From DASQFQ01 sp963722815 (GTDB lineage: Bacteria > Actinomycetota > Thermoleophilia > Solirubrobacterales > Solirubrobacteraceae), in contig CAVROM010000004.1 of NCBI GenBank assembly GCA_963722815.1, forward strand, positions 124,001 through 188,000: DNA of 64,000 nucleotides. The letters are read 5' to 3'. The position numbers and the translations under genes were made by a program. Shown piece after piece: positions 18,455 to 26,599 of this stretch (the first letter of the stretch is position 1; each line of letters begins with the position of its first letter). Below the pieces are notes generated by a model. That model had not been told where the DNA came from and did not search any database. It was given only the letters and a program-made list of their open reading frames with translations.

Positions 18455-19953
18455 CCGGCTCGGCGACCCGCTCCCCGACGCTCTCGGACCGCGTCGAGCG
18501 GCTGTGGAGCCGGCAGCTCGGCTGGGCGCTGGTGGCCGTCGGGGTGCTCGGCGCGCTCGTCGTGTTCGTGGCGCGCCGCACCTATCCCAACTACGACACG
18601 TACTACACGCTGGTCTGGGGCCAGGAGCTGGCTGGCGGCCACCTACCCGACTACGGCGTGCTGCGCGCGCCCACGCCGCACCCGCTCGCGACGTTCGTCG
18701 GCTGGCTCGTCGCACCGTTCGGCACCTCCAGCGACCGCCTCCTGGTGCTCCTCTCGCTGCTGGTCCTCGTGGGGCTGCTCGTGGTCCTGTTCCGCTTCAC
18801 GCAGCGCCTGCTCAGCACGCTGACCGCGGTCGTCGCGCTGGTGGTGATGCTCACGCGGACCGACCTGAACCTGCTCGCCCTGCGCGCGACGTTCGACCTG
18901 CCGTTCTACGTGCTCGTGTTCGGGGCGGCGACGCTCGAGCTGCGCCGGCCGCGCGCGGGCTGGCCGGTGCTCGCGCTGCTCGGGCTGGCGGGGCTGCTGC
19001 GGCCGGAGGCGTGGGTGCTGGCGGGTGTCTACTGGCTCTGGCTCATCCCGGCCACCCCGCGCAAGACGCTGGCGTGGCTGGCGCTGCTCGTGGCCGTGCC
19101 GCCGCTGCTGTGGATGCTCGCCGACGTGATCGTGGTTGGCGAGCCGTTGTACTCGCTGACGAAGACCCGCGAGGTGGCGGGCGAGTTTGGCCGCCAGCGA
19201 GGTATCGGCGCGGCCATCCGCCTGATCCCCGACTACGCGGCCGGGAACGACAAGGTCGTGACCGTCGGCGTCGGCGGGCTCGGGCTCCTGCTCGCGCTCT
19301 ACCTGCTGCGCCGCCGCGCGCTGCTGGCGGTGGCGCTCGGCGGGCTCGGCGTGGCGACCTTCCTCGCGATCGCGGCGGCGGGCCTGTCGGTGATCCCGCG
19401 CTACATGACGATCCCCTCGATCCTGCTCAGCCTCTGCGTGGCCGTCGCGCTCACCGGCTGGACGCTGACCTCCGAGCCGCGTGCGCGCGCCGTCGCGATC
19501 GGCGTCGCGATCCTGTCGGTGCTCGTGATCGGCTGGCGTGCGCCCGCCTACCTGCACGACTTCCACGTGCTCAACGGCCAGTCGCAGTTCGTCGAGCAGC
19601 AGAACGTGGGGCTCCAGCGAGCGCTGACCAACCCGAAGGTGATCGCGGCGCTCGAGCACTGCCGGCCGATCACGACGCCGACGCACTCGATCATCCCGAT
19701 CATCCGCTACGAGACGGGGCTGCCCAAGCAGGCGCTCCAGGCGTCGATCGCCCAGCCGGGGCCGCCGACCGCCGGGCTGCTGTTCGTCGGCAAGGACTTC
19801 AACTTCGATCCGCGGCCCAACCGCTCGACGGCAGGCGTGTCGCGCGGATCGGCCCGCAAGCCGTGGTCGAACCACAAGCTGCCCGGGTTCACGCGCATCT
19901 CGCGCAACCCGCGCTGGAAGGTCTTCGCCGCCTGTCCCGGCGCGGCGTGGTAG
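18451..19953 (+). CDS. Polytopic membrane protein, GT-C-like
   Basis: 500 residues with about 10 membrane spans. An early outer loop NYDTYYTLVWGQELAGGHLP resembles GT-C membrane mannosyltransferases. The C-terminal 110 residues are soluble. It is more distant from the two upstream paralogues and lacks their DE pair, so enzymatic activity is less certain. The GTG start overlaps the previous stop (GTGA), completing a three-gene operon. A strong bidirectional terminator follows directly. Confidence 0.72.
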   Translation: MTGSATRSPTLSDRVERLWSRQLGWALVAVGVLGALVVFVARRTYPNYDTYYTLVWGQELAGGHLPDYGVLRAPTPHPLATFVGWLVAPFGTSSDRLLVLLSLLVLVGLLVVLFRFTQRLLSTLTAVVALVVMLTRTDLNLLALRATFDLPFYVLVFGAATLELRRPRAGWPVLALLGLAGLLRPEAWVLAGVYWLWLIPATPRKTLAWLALLVAVPPLLWMLADVIVVGEPLYSLTKTREVAGEFGRQRGIGAAIRLIPDYAAGNDKVVTVGVGGLGLLLALYLLRRRALLAVALGGLGVATFLAIAAAGLSVIPRYMTIPSILLSLCVAVALTGWTLTSEPRARAVAIGVAILSVLVIGWRAPAYLHDFHVLNGQSQFVEQQNVGLQRALTNPKVIAALEHCRPITTPTHSIIPIIRYETGLPKQALQASIAQPGPPTAGLLFVGKDFNFDPRPNRSTAGVSRGSARKPWSNHKLPGFTRISRNPRWKVFAACPGAAW

Positions 19954-19954
19954 C

Positions 19955-19991
19955 GGGAGTGCGGGCCCGGCGCACGGCCGGGCCCGCTCCC
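19955..19991. terminator. Bidirectional hairpin terminator
   Basis: Stem CGGGCCCGGC/GCCGGGCCCG with loop GCACG, extended by GGGAG/CTCCC across a 2-base bulge. It lies between the convergent GT-C operon and the beta-propeller gene, with no U tract on either side. Confidence 0.7.
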
Positions 19992-19996
19992 GAGGG

Positions 19997-21478
19997 CTAC
20001 TTGGCGCCCATGTAGCGCAGGTAGACCAGGTCCACCGTGGGCCCGTAGGCCGCGAGGCTCGACAGCTGGCGGTCGGCCATCTTGCTGCGCGTCACGAACG
20101 GGACGTAGTTGCCGCGCGACGACGTCGCCGGGGTCCCCGACGGCACGTCGAGGTAGCCGTTCTCCCAGTCACGCGACTCGAGCGAGACGTTGCCCGACGG
20201 GCGGTTCCAGAGGAACACGTCCTGGACGCCGTTCGCGTCGTCGTGCACGGACTTCGATGGCTTGAGGTTCGTCGCCAGCGACTGGAAGAAGACGAACTCG
20301 CCCGCGTCCGAGATCGTCGGCTCGCCCGACGGCCCGTTGCCGATCGAGGTGGCCTTCGACTTCGAGACCCAGGTCTGCTTGACGCGCTTGCCCTTCATGT
20401 CCGCCTCGGCGACGTCGGAGATGCCGTTGCGGTCGCCCTGGAGCAGGTTCGACGCGAGCGTCTGGTACGCGACGAAGCGCCCGTCGTCGGAGACGCTCGG
20501 GGAGCTCGAGGCGCCGTTGCCCGCCTTCTTGGCGCGGGTCGCGGAGACGAGCGCGGTGCCGAAGCGCAGGACCTGCTTGCCCTTGTGGTGCTTGCGCTTG
20601 TAGACGCGCTTCATCGTCCGCTCGTAGACGTCCGAGACGTTGTTGCCGTCACCGCGGGCCAGGTTCGAGGCCAGCGACGTGAACACGACCGCCTTGCCGG
20701 CGCGCGCGAACTGCGGCTGGCCGGAGTCGCCGCTGCCCGGCACGCCCTTGGTCGAAGCCGAGACGAGGAGGGTCTGGCCGTTGAACTTCTTGTTGTGGCC
20801 CCGCGCGTTGAGGAAGTGCACGTAGACCTGCTTGTGACCGCTCCCGCCACCGAGGTTCGTGGAGTCGGAGGTGAAGGCGATCTGCTCGCAGTCGCCGTCG
20901 ACGGACACGTCGTAGCTCGTGCCGTTGCCCTGGATGCCGTGGGAGTCCACGGACACGCGGGTGATCGCGCCGCTCGCGAGCGAGCGGACGAAGACGTCCT
21001 GGCGGCCGTTGGTGTCGCCCGGGACGAGGTTGTTCGCCGCCGAGACGAACGCGACGCAGCTCGGGGCGTTGTGCGAGTCGCCGTCGAGCGCCGGCTGCAT
21101 CGAGGGCCCGTTGGCCGGGGCGCCGCCCATGCCGGTCGATGCGAGCTCGGTCCCGCCCATGTTCCAATCGGTGCCGTGCTGCCCCCACGGACCCTGACGG
21201 CGGACGATGAAGACATCGGTCGTGTTGTTGACGTCGCCGTTGACGATGTTGGAGGCGTCGGACTCGTACGCCATGACGCGCGCGATCCGCTGGTCATGCG
21301 ACACGGCCGCGTTCCGGGAGTCGCCGTTGGGGAAGGTGCCGTCGGCGGCGCGGGACAGGAGGAAGGTGGTGCGCTCGGACGTCTTGGCGTGCGCCGGGGC
21401 CGTCGAGATCAGGGCCAGCGTGCTCAGCGCCACGGTGAAGGCAGCCACGTAGCCGCCGCGGTGTGAGGGGAAAGTCAT
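19997..21478 (-). CDS. Secreted TolB/PD40-like beta-propeller protein
   Basis: 493 residues. The start ATG is chosen because it gives a clean signal peptide (VAAFTVALSTLALISTAPAHA) and has AAGGCAAGG just upstream as a ribosome site. The mature part carries about six repeats ending in variants of ASNLxxGDxNGxxDVF (SDASNIVNGDVNNTTDVFI, AANNLVPGDTNGRQDVFV, ASNLLQGDRNGISDVAE), one per expected propeller blade. Such proteins are common and largely uncharacterised in actinobacterial secretomes. A binding role outside the cell is likely, and no enzyme motif is visible. Confidence 0.75.
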   Translation of the reverse strand: MTFPSHRGGYVAAFTVALSTLALISTAPAHAKTSERTTFLLSRAADGTFPNGDSRNAAVSHDQRIARVMAYESDASNIVNGDVNNTTDVFIVRRQGPWGQHGTDWNMGGTELASTGMGGAPANGPSMQPALDGDSHNAPSCVAFVSAANNLVPGDTNGRQDVFVRSLASGAITRVSVDSHGIQGNGTSYDVSVDGDCEQIAFTSDSTNLGGGSGHKQVYVHFLNARGHNKKFNGQTLLVSASTKGVPGSGDSGQPQFARAGKAVVFTSLASNLARGDGNNVSDVYERTMKRVYKRKHHKGKQVLRFGTALVSATRAKKAGNGASSSPSVSDDGRFVAYQTLASNLLQGDRNGISDVAEADMKGKRVKQTWVSKSKATSIGNGPSGEPTISDAGEFVFFQSLATNLKPSKSVHDDANGVQDVFLWNRPSGNVSLESRDWENGYLDVPSGTPATSSRGNYVPFVTRSKMADRQLSSLAAYGPTVDLVYLRYMGAK

Positions 21479-21630
21479 TACCTTGCCTTGGCTGGGGAAA
21501 GGGGACGGGTAGTGGGCGCGTGCTGCGCCCGTACGAGTCCAATCGGCGGCCTTCCGGACCGACATGAGCGCTCGACGGCTTCTTGGACGCGTCTCCGGGG
21601 CGGGCGGTCCGGAAACCGACGCCGGGGTCA

Positions 21631-21636
21631 TATCCT
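21631..21636 (+). promoter_or_regulatory. -10 box for riboflavin operon
   Basis: TATCCT lies 9 bases before the ribD GTG. I looked for an FMN riboswitch in this gap and did not find the conserved helices. Confidence 0.45.
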
Positions 21637-21645
21637 CCTGTTGAC

Positions 21646-22767
21646 GTGACCACGCTCCTGCAGACCGACCACGCTCCGCTCGCCCGCGCGATCGAGCTCG
21701 CAGAGCAGGGGCGGGGGCGGACGAGCCCCAACCCGCTGGTCGGCGCCGTGGTGGTCCGCGACGGCCGCACGCTGGGGGAGGGCTGGCACGTCGCCTACGG
21801 CGCCGCTCACGCCGAGGTGACCGCGATCGCCGCCTGCGGCGACGTGGATCTGACCGGGGCGACGTTGTACGTCTCGCTCGAGCCGTGTTGCCACCAGGGG
21901 CACACGCCGCCGTGCACCGACGCGATCCTGGCCGCCGGGATCGGGCGCGTGGTGGTGGCCTCCGACGACCCGACCGAGAAGGCCTCCGGCCGTGGGCTCG
22001 GGATCCTGCGCGACGAGGGCGTCGACGTCGTGGTCGCCGACGGCGAGCTCGCCGGGCGCGCCCGCTGCCTCAACCAGGCGTTCCGCAAGCACGCGCGAAC
22101 CGGCCGGCCGCAGGTGCTCTTCAAATCCGCGATGACGCTCGACGGCAAGGTCGCGACCCGTACCGGCGACTCGAAGTGGATCTCGGGCGAGGACTCGCGC
22201 TACCGCTCGCACCACTGGCGCGCCGAGCGCGACGCGGTGGTGGTCGGAATCGGCACCGCGCTGGCCGACGACCCGCAGCTGACCGCGCGCGTGGACGGCG
22301 ACTTCCTCCAGCCGGCGCGGGTGGTGTTCGACTCCGAGGCGCGGCTGCCGCTGGACTCCCAGCTCGTGCGCGGCGCCCATGAGGTGCGGCTGATCGTCGT
22401 CGTCTCGCGCGCGGCCTCGCGCCTCGCCACGGACGCGCTCGAGGCGGCCGGGATCGAGGTGATCGTCGCCACCGGCGAGAACGAGCCGGCACGCGTGCGC
22501 TCGGCGCTCGACCAGCTCGGCGCGATCGGCATCACCTCGATCCTGCTGGAGGGCGGGCCGCACCTGGCGGGCGCCTTCCTCGACGCCGGCGAGGTCGACG
22601 AGATCCGGCTCTTCATCGCCCCGGTGGTGGTCGGCGGCTCCAACGCGCGCGACCCGCTGGAGGGCGAGGGCGCCGAGCGGATCGCCGAGGCGATCCGCGC
22701 GCTGCGGCTCGACGTCGAGCGGATCGGCGACGACGTGCTGATCTCCGCGCGAATGCGGGAGTGGTAG
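21646..22767 (+). CDS. ribD: Bifunctional riboflavin deaminase/reductase RibD
   Basis: Catalyses the second and third steps of riboflavin synthesis. The N-terminal deaminase has zinc ligands in HAEVTAI and EPCCHQGHTPPC. The C-terminal reductase begins near residue 145 (FKSAMTLDGKVATRTGDSKW) and shows the NADPH-site segment LEGGPHLAGAF. 373 residues, standard. GTG start chosen because SPNPLVGAVVV then falls at the usual position and a -10 box lies just upstream. First gene of the rib operon, two bases before ribE. Confidence 0.94.
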   Translation: MTTLLQTDHAPLARAIELAEQGRGRTSPNPLVGAVVVRDGRTLGEGWHVAYGAAHAEVTAIAACGDVDLTGATLYVSLEPCCHQGHTPPCTDAILAAGIGRVVVASDDPTEKASGRGLGILRDEGVDVVVADGELAGRARCLNQAFRKHARTGRPQVLFKSAMTLDGKVATRTGDSKWISGEDSRYRSHHWRAERDAVVVGIGTALADDPQLTARVDGDFLQPARVVFDSEARLPLDSQLVRGAHEVRLIVVVSRAASRLATDALEAAGIEVIVATGENEPARVRSALDQLGAIGITSILLEGGPHLAGAFLDAGEVDEIRLFIAPVVVGGSNARDPLEGEGAERIAEAIRALRLDVERIGDDVLISARMREW

Positions 22768-22769
22768 GC

Positions 22770-23357
22770 GTGTTCACCGGGCTGGTGGCCGATCTCGGCA
22801 CGGTGTCGGACGTGGTGGCGACGCCCGACGGCGTGCGGCTCCAGGTCGCGACCTCGCTCGCGGCCGAGCTGAGCGAGGGCGATTCCGTCGCGGTCAACGG
22901 TGTCTGCCTGACCGCCGTCTCGGCCGACGCGCGGGCCTTCACGGCCGAGGTCATGAACGAGACGCTGCGCCGCTCCTCGCTGGCCGAGGTGTCCGCGGGG
23001 GGCCGCGTCAACCTCGAGCTGCCGCTGCGCGCGCAGGACCGGCTCGGCGGCCATGTCGTGCAGGGCCACGTCGACGGCATGGGCGCCGTCAGCGGGGTGG
23101 AGGACGATGGCTTCGCGCGCGTCGTCACGATCGACGCGCCGACGGAGCTGCTCCGCTACGTGGTCGAGAAGGGCTCGATCGCGGTCGACGGCGTCTCGCT
23201 CACGGTCTCGTCTGTGAGCCCGGACACATTCGCGGTGTCGCTCATCCCCGAGACTCTCGAGCGGACCAACCTCGGCGCAGCCGCTCCCGGCACGCCGGTC
23301 AACCTGGAGGTGGACGTGCTCGCCAAGTACGTCGAGAAGCTGGTGACGGTCGCATGA
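22770..23357 (+). CDS. ribE: Riboflavin synthase alpha subunit
   Basis: Dismutates two 6,7-dimethyl-8-ribityllumazine molecules to riboflavin. 195 residues with the expected duplicated lumazine-binding fold: MFTGLVADLGTV, VAVNGVCLTAV, LGGHVVQGHVDG, then IAVDGVSLTV and VSLIPETLERTNLG. GTG at 22770 is used because the family starts with MFTG. A GTG three codons earlier is possible. The stop overlaps the ribBA start (ATGA). Confidence 0.94.
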   Translation: MFTGLVADLGTVSDVVATPDGVRLQVATSLAAELSEGDSVAVNGVCLTAVSADARAFTAEVMNETLRRSSLAEVSAGGRVNLELPLRAQDRLGGHVVQGHVDGMGAVSGVEDDGFARVVTIDAPTELLRYVVEKGSIAVDGVSLTVSSVSPDTFAVSLIPETLERTNLGAAAPGTPVNLEVDVLAKYVEKLVTVA

Positions 23358-24643
23358 GCTTCGCGCCGATCGAAGAGGCGATCGAGGAGATCCGCGCCGG
23401 CCGCATGGTCGTGGTGTGCGACGACGAGGACCGCGAGAACGAGGGCGACCTCACGATGGCGGCGCAGTTCGTGACCCCCGAGGCGGTCAACTTCATGGCG
23501 ACCCACGGCCGCGGGCTGATCTGCCTGTCGCTGACCCCGGAGCGCTGCGACGAGCTGGGGCTCGACCTGATGGCGGCCAAGAACGAGTCGCCGTTCCAGA
23601 CGCCCTTCACGGTCTCGATCGAGGCGCGCGACGGCGTCACCACCGGCATCTCGGCCGCCGACCGCGCACGCACCATCCAGGTCGCGATCGACCCGGCCGC
23701 CCGGCCGCGCGACCTGGTCCAGCCCGGCCACGTCTTCCCGTTGAAGTCCAAGCCCGGCGGCGTGCTCGAGCGCACCGGCCAGACCGAGGCGGCGGTCGAC
23801 CTCGCGCGGCTCGCGGGCCTCACGCCCGCCGGCGTGATATGCGAGGTCATGAACGAGGACGGGACGATGGCGCGGGTTCCCGACCTGATCCCGTACTGCG
23901 AGCGCCACGGGCTGAAGATGATCACCGTCGCCGACCTGATCGCCTACCGGCGCAAGCACGACAAGCTCGTCGAGCGCGTGGTCGAGACGAAGATGCCGAC
24001 GGCGTTCGGCGAGTTCTCGGTCGTCGGCTACCGCACGCTGATGGACGACAAGCACCATGTCGCGCTGGTCAAGGGCGAGGTCTCGGGGCGGGACGACGTG
24101 CTCGTGCGCGTGCACTCGGAGTGCCTGACCGGCGACGTCTTCCACTCGCTGCGCTGCGACTGCGGCGAGCAGCTCGAGTCCGCGCTGGCGCAGATCGAGC
24201 GCGAGGGCCGCGGCGTGCTGCTGTACCTGGCGCAGGAGGGCCGCGGGATCGGGCTGCTCAACAAGCTGCGCGCCTACAAGCTCCAGGACGGCGGCATGGA
24301 CACGGTCGACGCCAACCTCGAGCTCGGGCTGCCCGTCGACCTGCGCGACTACGGCATCGGGGCGCAGATCCTCGTCGACCTCGGGCTCAGCTCGATCCGG
24401 ATCATGACCAACAACCCGAAGAAGATCATCGGGCTGGAGGGCTACGGCCTGTCGGTCACCGAGCAGGTCCCGATCGTGCACGCGCCCAACCCACACAACG
24501 AGCGCTACCTGAACGCGAAGCGCACCCGGCTCGGGCACACCCTGCACCACCAGGGGCTGGCGCTCGACGAGGAGATGCTGCACGCGGAGCATGAGCACGA
24601 CCGCGACGCGCGAGGGGCCGAGCGGCCGGCGCAGCGTGACTGA
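23354..24643 (+). CDS. ribBA: DHBP synthase / GTP cyclohydrolase II fusion RibBA
   Basis: Makes both precursors of the pathway. Residues 1-200 are 3,4-dihydroxy-2-butanone-4-phosphate synthase (DDEDRENEGDL, THGRGLICL, HVFPLKSKPGGVLERTGQTE). Residues about 205-400 are GTP cyclohydrolase II, with the zinc site HSECLTGDVFHSLRCDCG and EGRGVLLYLAQEGRGIGL. 429 residues. All catalytic motifs of both halves appear intact. It overlaps ribH by 53 bases if the ATG start of ribH is used. Confidence 0.95.
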   Translation: MSFAPIEEAIEEIRAGRMVVVCDDEDRENEGDLTMAAQFVTPEAVNFMATHGRGLICLSLTPERCDELGLDLMAAKNESPFQTPFTVSIEARDGVTTGISAADRARTIQVAIDPAARPRDLVQPGHVFPLKSKPGGVLERTGQTEAAVDLARLAGLTPAGVICEVMNEDGTMARVPDLIPYCERHGLKMITVADLIAYRRKHDKLVERVVETKMPTAFGEFSVVGYRTLMDDKHHVALVKGEVSGRDDVLVRVHSECLTGDVFHSLRCDCGEQLESALAQIEREGRGVLLYLAQEGRGIGLLNKLRAYKLQDGGMDTVDANLELGLPVDLRDYGIGAQILVDLGLSSIRIMTNNPKKIIGLEGYGLSVTEQVPIVHAPNPHNERYLNAKRTRLGHTLHHQGLALDEEMLHAEHEHDRDARGAERPAQRD

Positions 24644-25106
24644 CCCGTTCCCGCCGGGGGAACAGGCCCCCGGCCCGCCCACCGCGGGTCACTTCGCGGT
24701 CGCCGTGGGGCGCTTCTACGAGGATCTCGCGGCGCGTCTGCTGGCCGGCGTGCAACGGGCGTTCGACGAGGCGGGGGCCACGTTCGAGGTCCACGACGTC
24801 CCGGGCGCGTATGAGCTGCCGCTGGCGGCGCTCTACCTCGCCGAGACCGGCCGCGTGGCCGGCGTGGCCTGCCTCGGCGCGGTGATCCGGGGCGAGACCA
24901 CCCACTACGACTACGTCTGCAACGAGGCCGCGCGCGGGATCCAGGAGGTGCAGCTCCGCACCGGCGTCCCGTGCGCGTTCGGGGTGCTGACCGTCGAGTC
25001 GATGGAGCAGGCGCTGGCGCGCTCCGGCGGCGACCACCGCGACACCGGCTACCACGCGGGCCAGGTCGTGGTGCGGATGGCCGCGCTGCGAGGCGAGCTG
25101 GCGTGA
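24591..25106 (+). CDS. ribH: 6,7-dimethyl-8-ribityllumazine synthase
   Basis: Forms the lumazine that RibE uses. Its catalytic His is in RGETTHYDYVCNEAARGI, with VPGAYELPLAALYLAE and GVLTVESMEQALARSGG also diagnostic. 171 residues from this ATG. The unusually long N-terminus and deep overlap with ribBA make an in-frame GTG at 24636 (overlapping the ribBA stop by a few bases) an equally good start. The stop overlaps the following methyltransferase (GTGA). Confidence 0.92.
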   Translation: MSTTATREGPSGRRSVTDPFPPGEQAPGPPTAGHFAVAVGRFYEDLAARLLAGVQRAFDEAGATFEVHDVPGAYELPLAALYLAETGRVAGVACLGAVIRGETTHYDYVCNEAARGIQEVQLRTGVPCAFGVLTVESMEQALARSGGDHRDTGYHAGQVVVRMAALRGELA

Positions 25107-25831
25107 ACTACGACGAGATCGGCCGCACCTACGCGCGCACCCGCGCCACCGACCCGCGGATCGCGGCGGCGATCTGGGAGGCGCTCGGCGACGCCCGCAC
25201 GGTGGTCAACGTCGGTGCCGGAACCGGCAACTACGAGCCGCCCGACCGCGAGGTCACCGCGGTCGAGCCGTCGGCGGTGATGATCGCCCAGCGACCGCCC
25301 GATTCCGCGCCGGTCGTGCAGGCGAGCGCCGAGGAGCTGCCGTTCGAGGACGACAGCTTCGACGCCGCGATGGCCGTGATCACGCTCCACCACTGGAGCG
25401 ATTGGCGCCGCGGCATCGACGAGCTGCGTCGCGTCGCCCGGCGGCTCGTCGTCTTCTCGTGGGATCCGAGCTTCGTAGGGCGGCTGTGGATCACCGCCGA
25501 GTACCTGCCGTTCGTGGCCGACGAGGAGACGACGTTCCCGTCGCTCGCCGACCAGGCCGGCGCCGTGCGGGCCACGAGCGTGACCACCGTGCCGATCGCC
25601 GCCGACTGCGAGGACGGCTTCTACGGCGCGTGGTGGCGCCGGCCGGAGGCCTACCTCGACCCCGACGTCCGCGCCGGGATCTCGGTGCTGGCCGGCCGCA
25701 CGACCGAGGAGCTCGCGCCGGGCCTCGAGCGCCTGCGGGCGGATCTCGAGTCCGGCGCCTGGGCCGAGCAGCACGCGGACCTGCTCGAGCGCGAGGAGCT
25801 GGACCTCGGCTACCGCCTCCTCGTGGCCTGA
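25103..25831 (+). CDS. Class I SAM-dependent methyltransferase
   Basis: 242 residues. SAM motif I is VVNVGAGTGNYEP, followed by the acidic residue in VTAVEPSAVM, then ASAEELPFEDDSFDAAMAV and ITLHHWSDWRRG, as in Methyltransf_11 proteins. It is translationally coupled to ribH (GTGA), so it is expressed with riboflavin genes, but I know no methylation step in that pathway. The substrate is unknown. Its last 22 bases overlap the end of the convergent methyltransferase gene. Confidence 0.8.
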   Translation: MNYDEIGRTYARTRATDPRIAAAIWEALGDARTVVNVGAGTGNYEPPDREVTAVEPSAVMIAQRPPDSAPVVQASAEELPFEDDSFDAAMAVITLHHWSDWRRGIDELRRVARRLVVFSWDPSFVGRLWITAEYLPFVADEETTFPSLADQAGAVRATSVTTVPIAADCEDGFYGAWWRRPEAYLDPDVRAGISVLAGRTTEELAPGLERLRADLESGAWAEQHADLLEREELDLGYRLLVA

Positions 25832-26574
25832 CGCACCCGCCGCGCCGCGCGCCGCGCCGCGCCCGCGACCAACGCGCCGAGCGGGCGGGAGGTCTCGAGC
25901 GTCATCCGGCGCGGCTCGCCGGGCGCCTTGCGCGCCCAGCCCCACCACTCGTCCTGGATCTTCAGCTCCGTGAACGACGGGTGCTGGGCGACGATCACGT
26001 CGAACACCGCGCGCAGGTGCGGCTCGGTGCGCTCCGGCTCGCTGAGCTCGCGGTGGACGATGCCGTCGGTCGCCTCGCGCCCCGGGTCGTCGGCGTAGGT
26101 CCAGGGCAGGTCGTCCATCAGCAGCCACCCGCCCGGCCGCAGCAGCTTCTCGATCAGCACCACCGCGAGGCCGTCGATCGTCCAGTTCTTCGCGCCGTCG
26201 AGGTAGACGAAGTCGTAGGCCGGCTCGACGTTGCCCGCGCTGTCGGAGCGCGCCTGCACCTGCTCCTTCAGCCACCACGTGTACGAGGAGAACTCGCGCA
26301 CCACGGTCACGCGCTCCGCCACGCCCGCCCGTGCCAGCACCGTCTCGGGCGACGGGTCGTAGCTCGCGCCGGCGAAGTCGACGGTCGTCAGCGCGCCGTG
26401 GCCGTTGTCGGCCAGCGCGCCCGCCAGGTACGCAGCGCCCACGCCGTGCGCGGTGCCGAGCTCGAGCACGGCCCCGGGCCGCGTCGAGCGCACGTGGTCG
26501 TACACGAGCCGTCCCTGCTCCGGCGACATGAACGGCACGCCGGCGACGGCGCGGGCGAGGGCGTCGAATCCCAT
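25810..26574 (-). CDS. Class I methyltransferase (Methyltransf_24-like)
   Basis: 254 residues. VLELGTAHGVGAAYLAGAL is SAM motif I, DFVYLDGAKNWTIDGLAV and WLLMDDLPW fit the Methyltransf_24/catechol-O-methyltransferase-like group found in glycan and cell-surface clusters. It is unrelated in sequence to the convergent methyltransferase. A basic Ala/Arg-rich tail ends the protein. The substrate is unknown. Confidence 0.8.
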   Translation of the reverse strand: MGFDALARAVAGVPFMSPEQGRLVYDHVRSTRPGAVLELGTAHGVGAAYLAGALADNGHGALTTVDFAGASYDPSPETVLARAGVAERVTVVREFSSYTWWLKEQVQARSDSAGNVEPAYDFVYLDGAKNWTIDGLAVVLIEKLLRPGGWLLMDDLPWTYADDPGREATDGIVHRELSEPERTEPHLRAVFDVIVAQHPSFTELKIQDEWWGWARKAPGEPRRMTLETSRPLGALVAGAARRAARRVRQATRRR

Positions 26575-26599
26575 CGGCCCGGCAGTGTGGCGGAAGCGC

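Noticed and set aside
21479..21645. FMN riboswitch before the riboflavin genes
   Set aside because: GGTCCGGAAACCGACG looks vaguely similar to one riboswitch strand, but the ordered conserved helices are missing and a -10 box lies directly before ribD.
25103..26574. Two methyltransferases as a duplicated convergent pair
   Set aside because: They belong to different subgroups and share no sequence beyond the general SAM-binding pattern.
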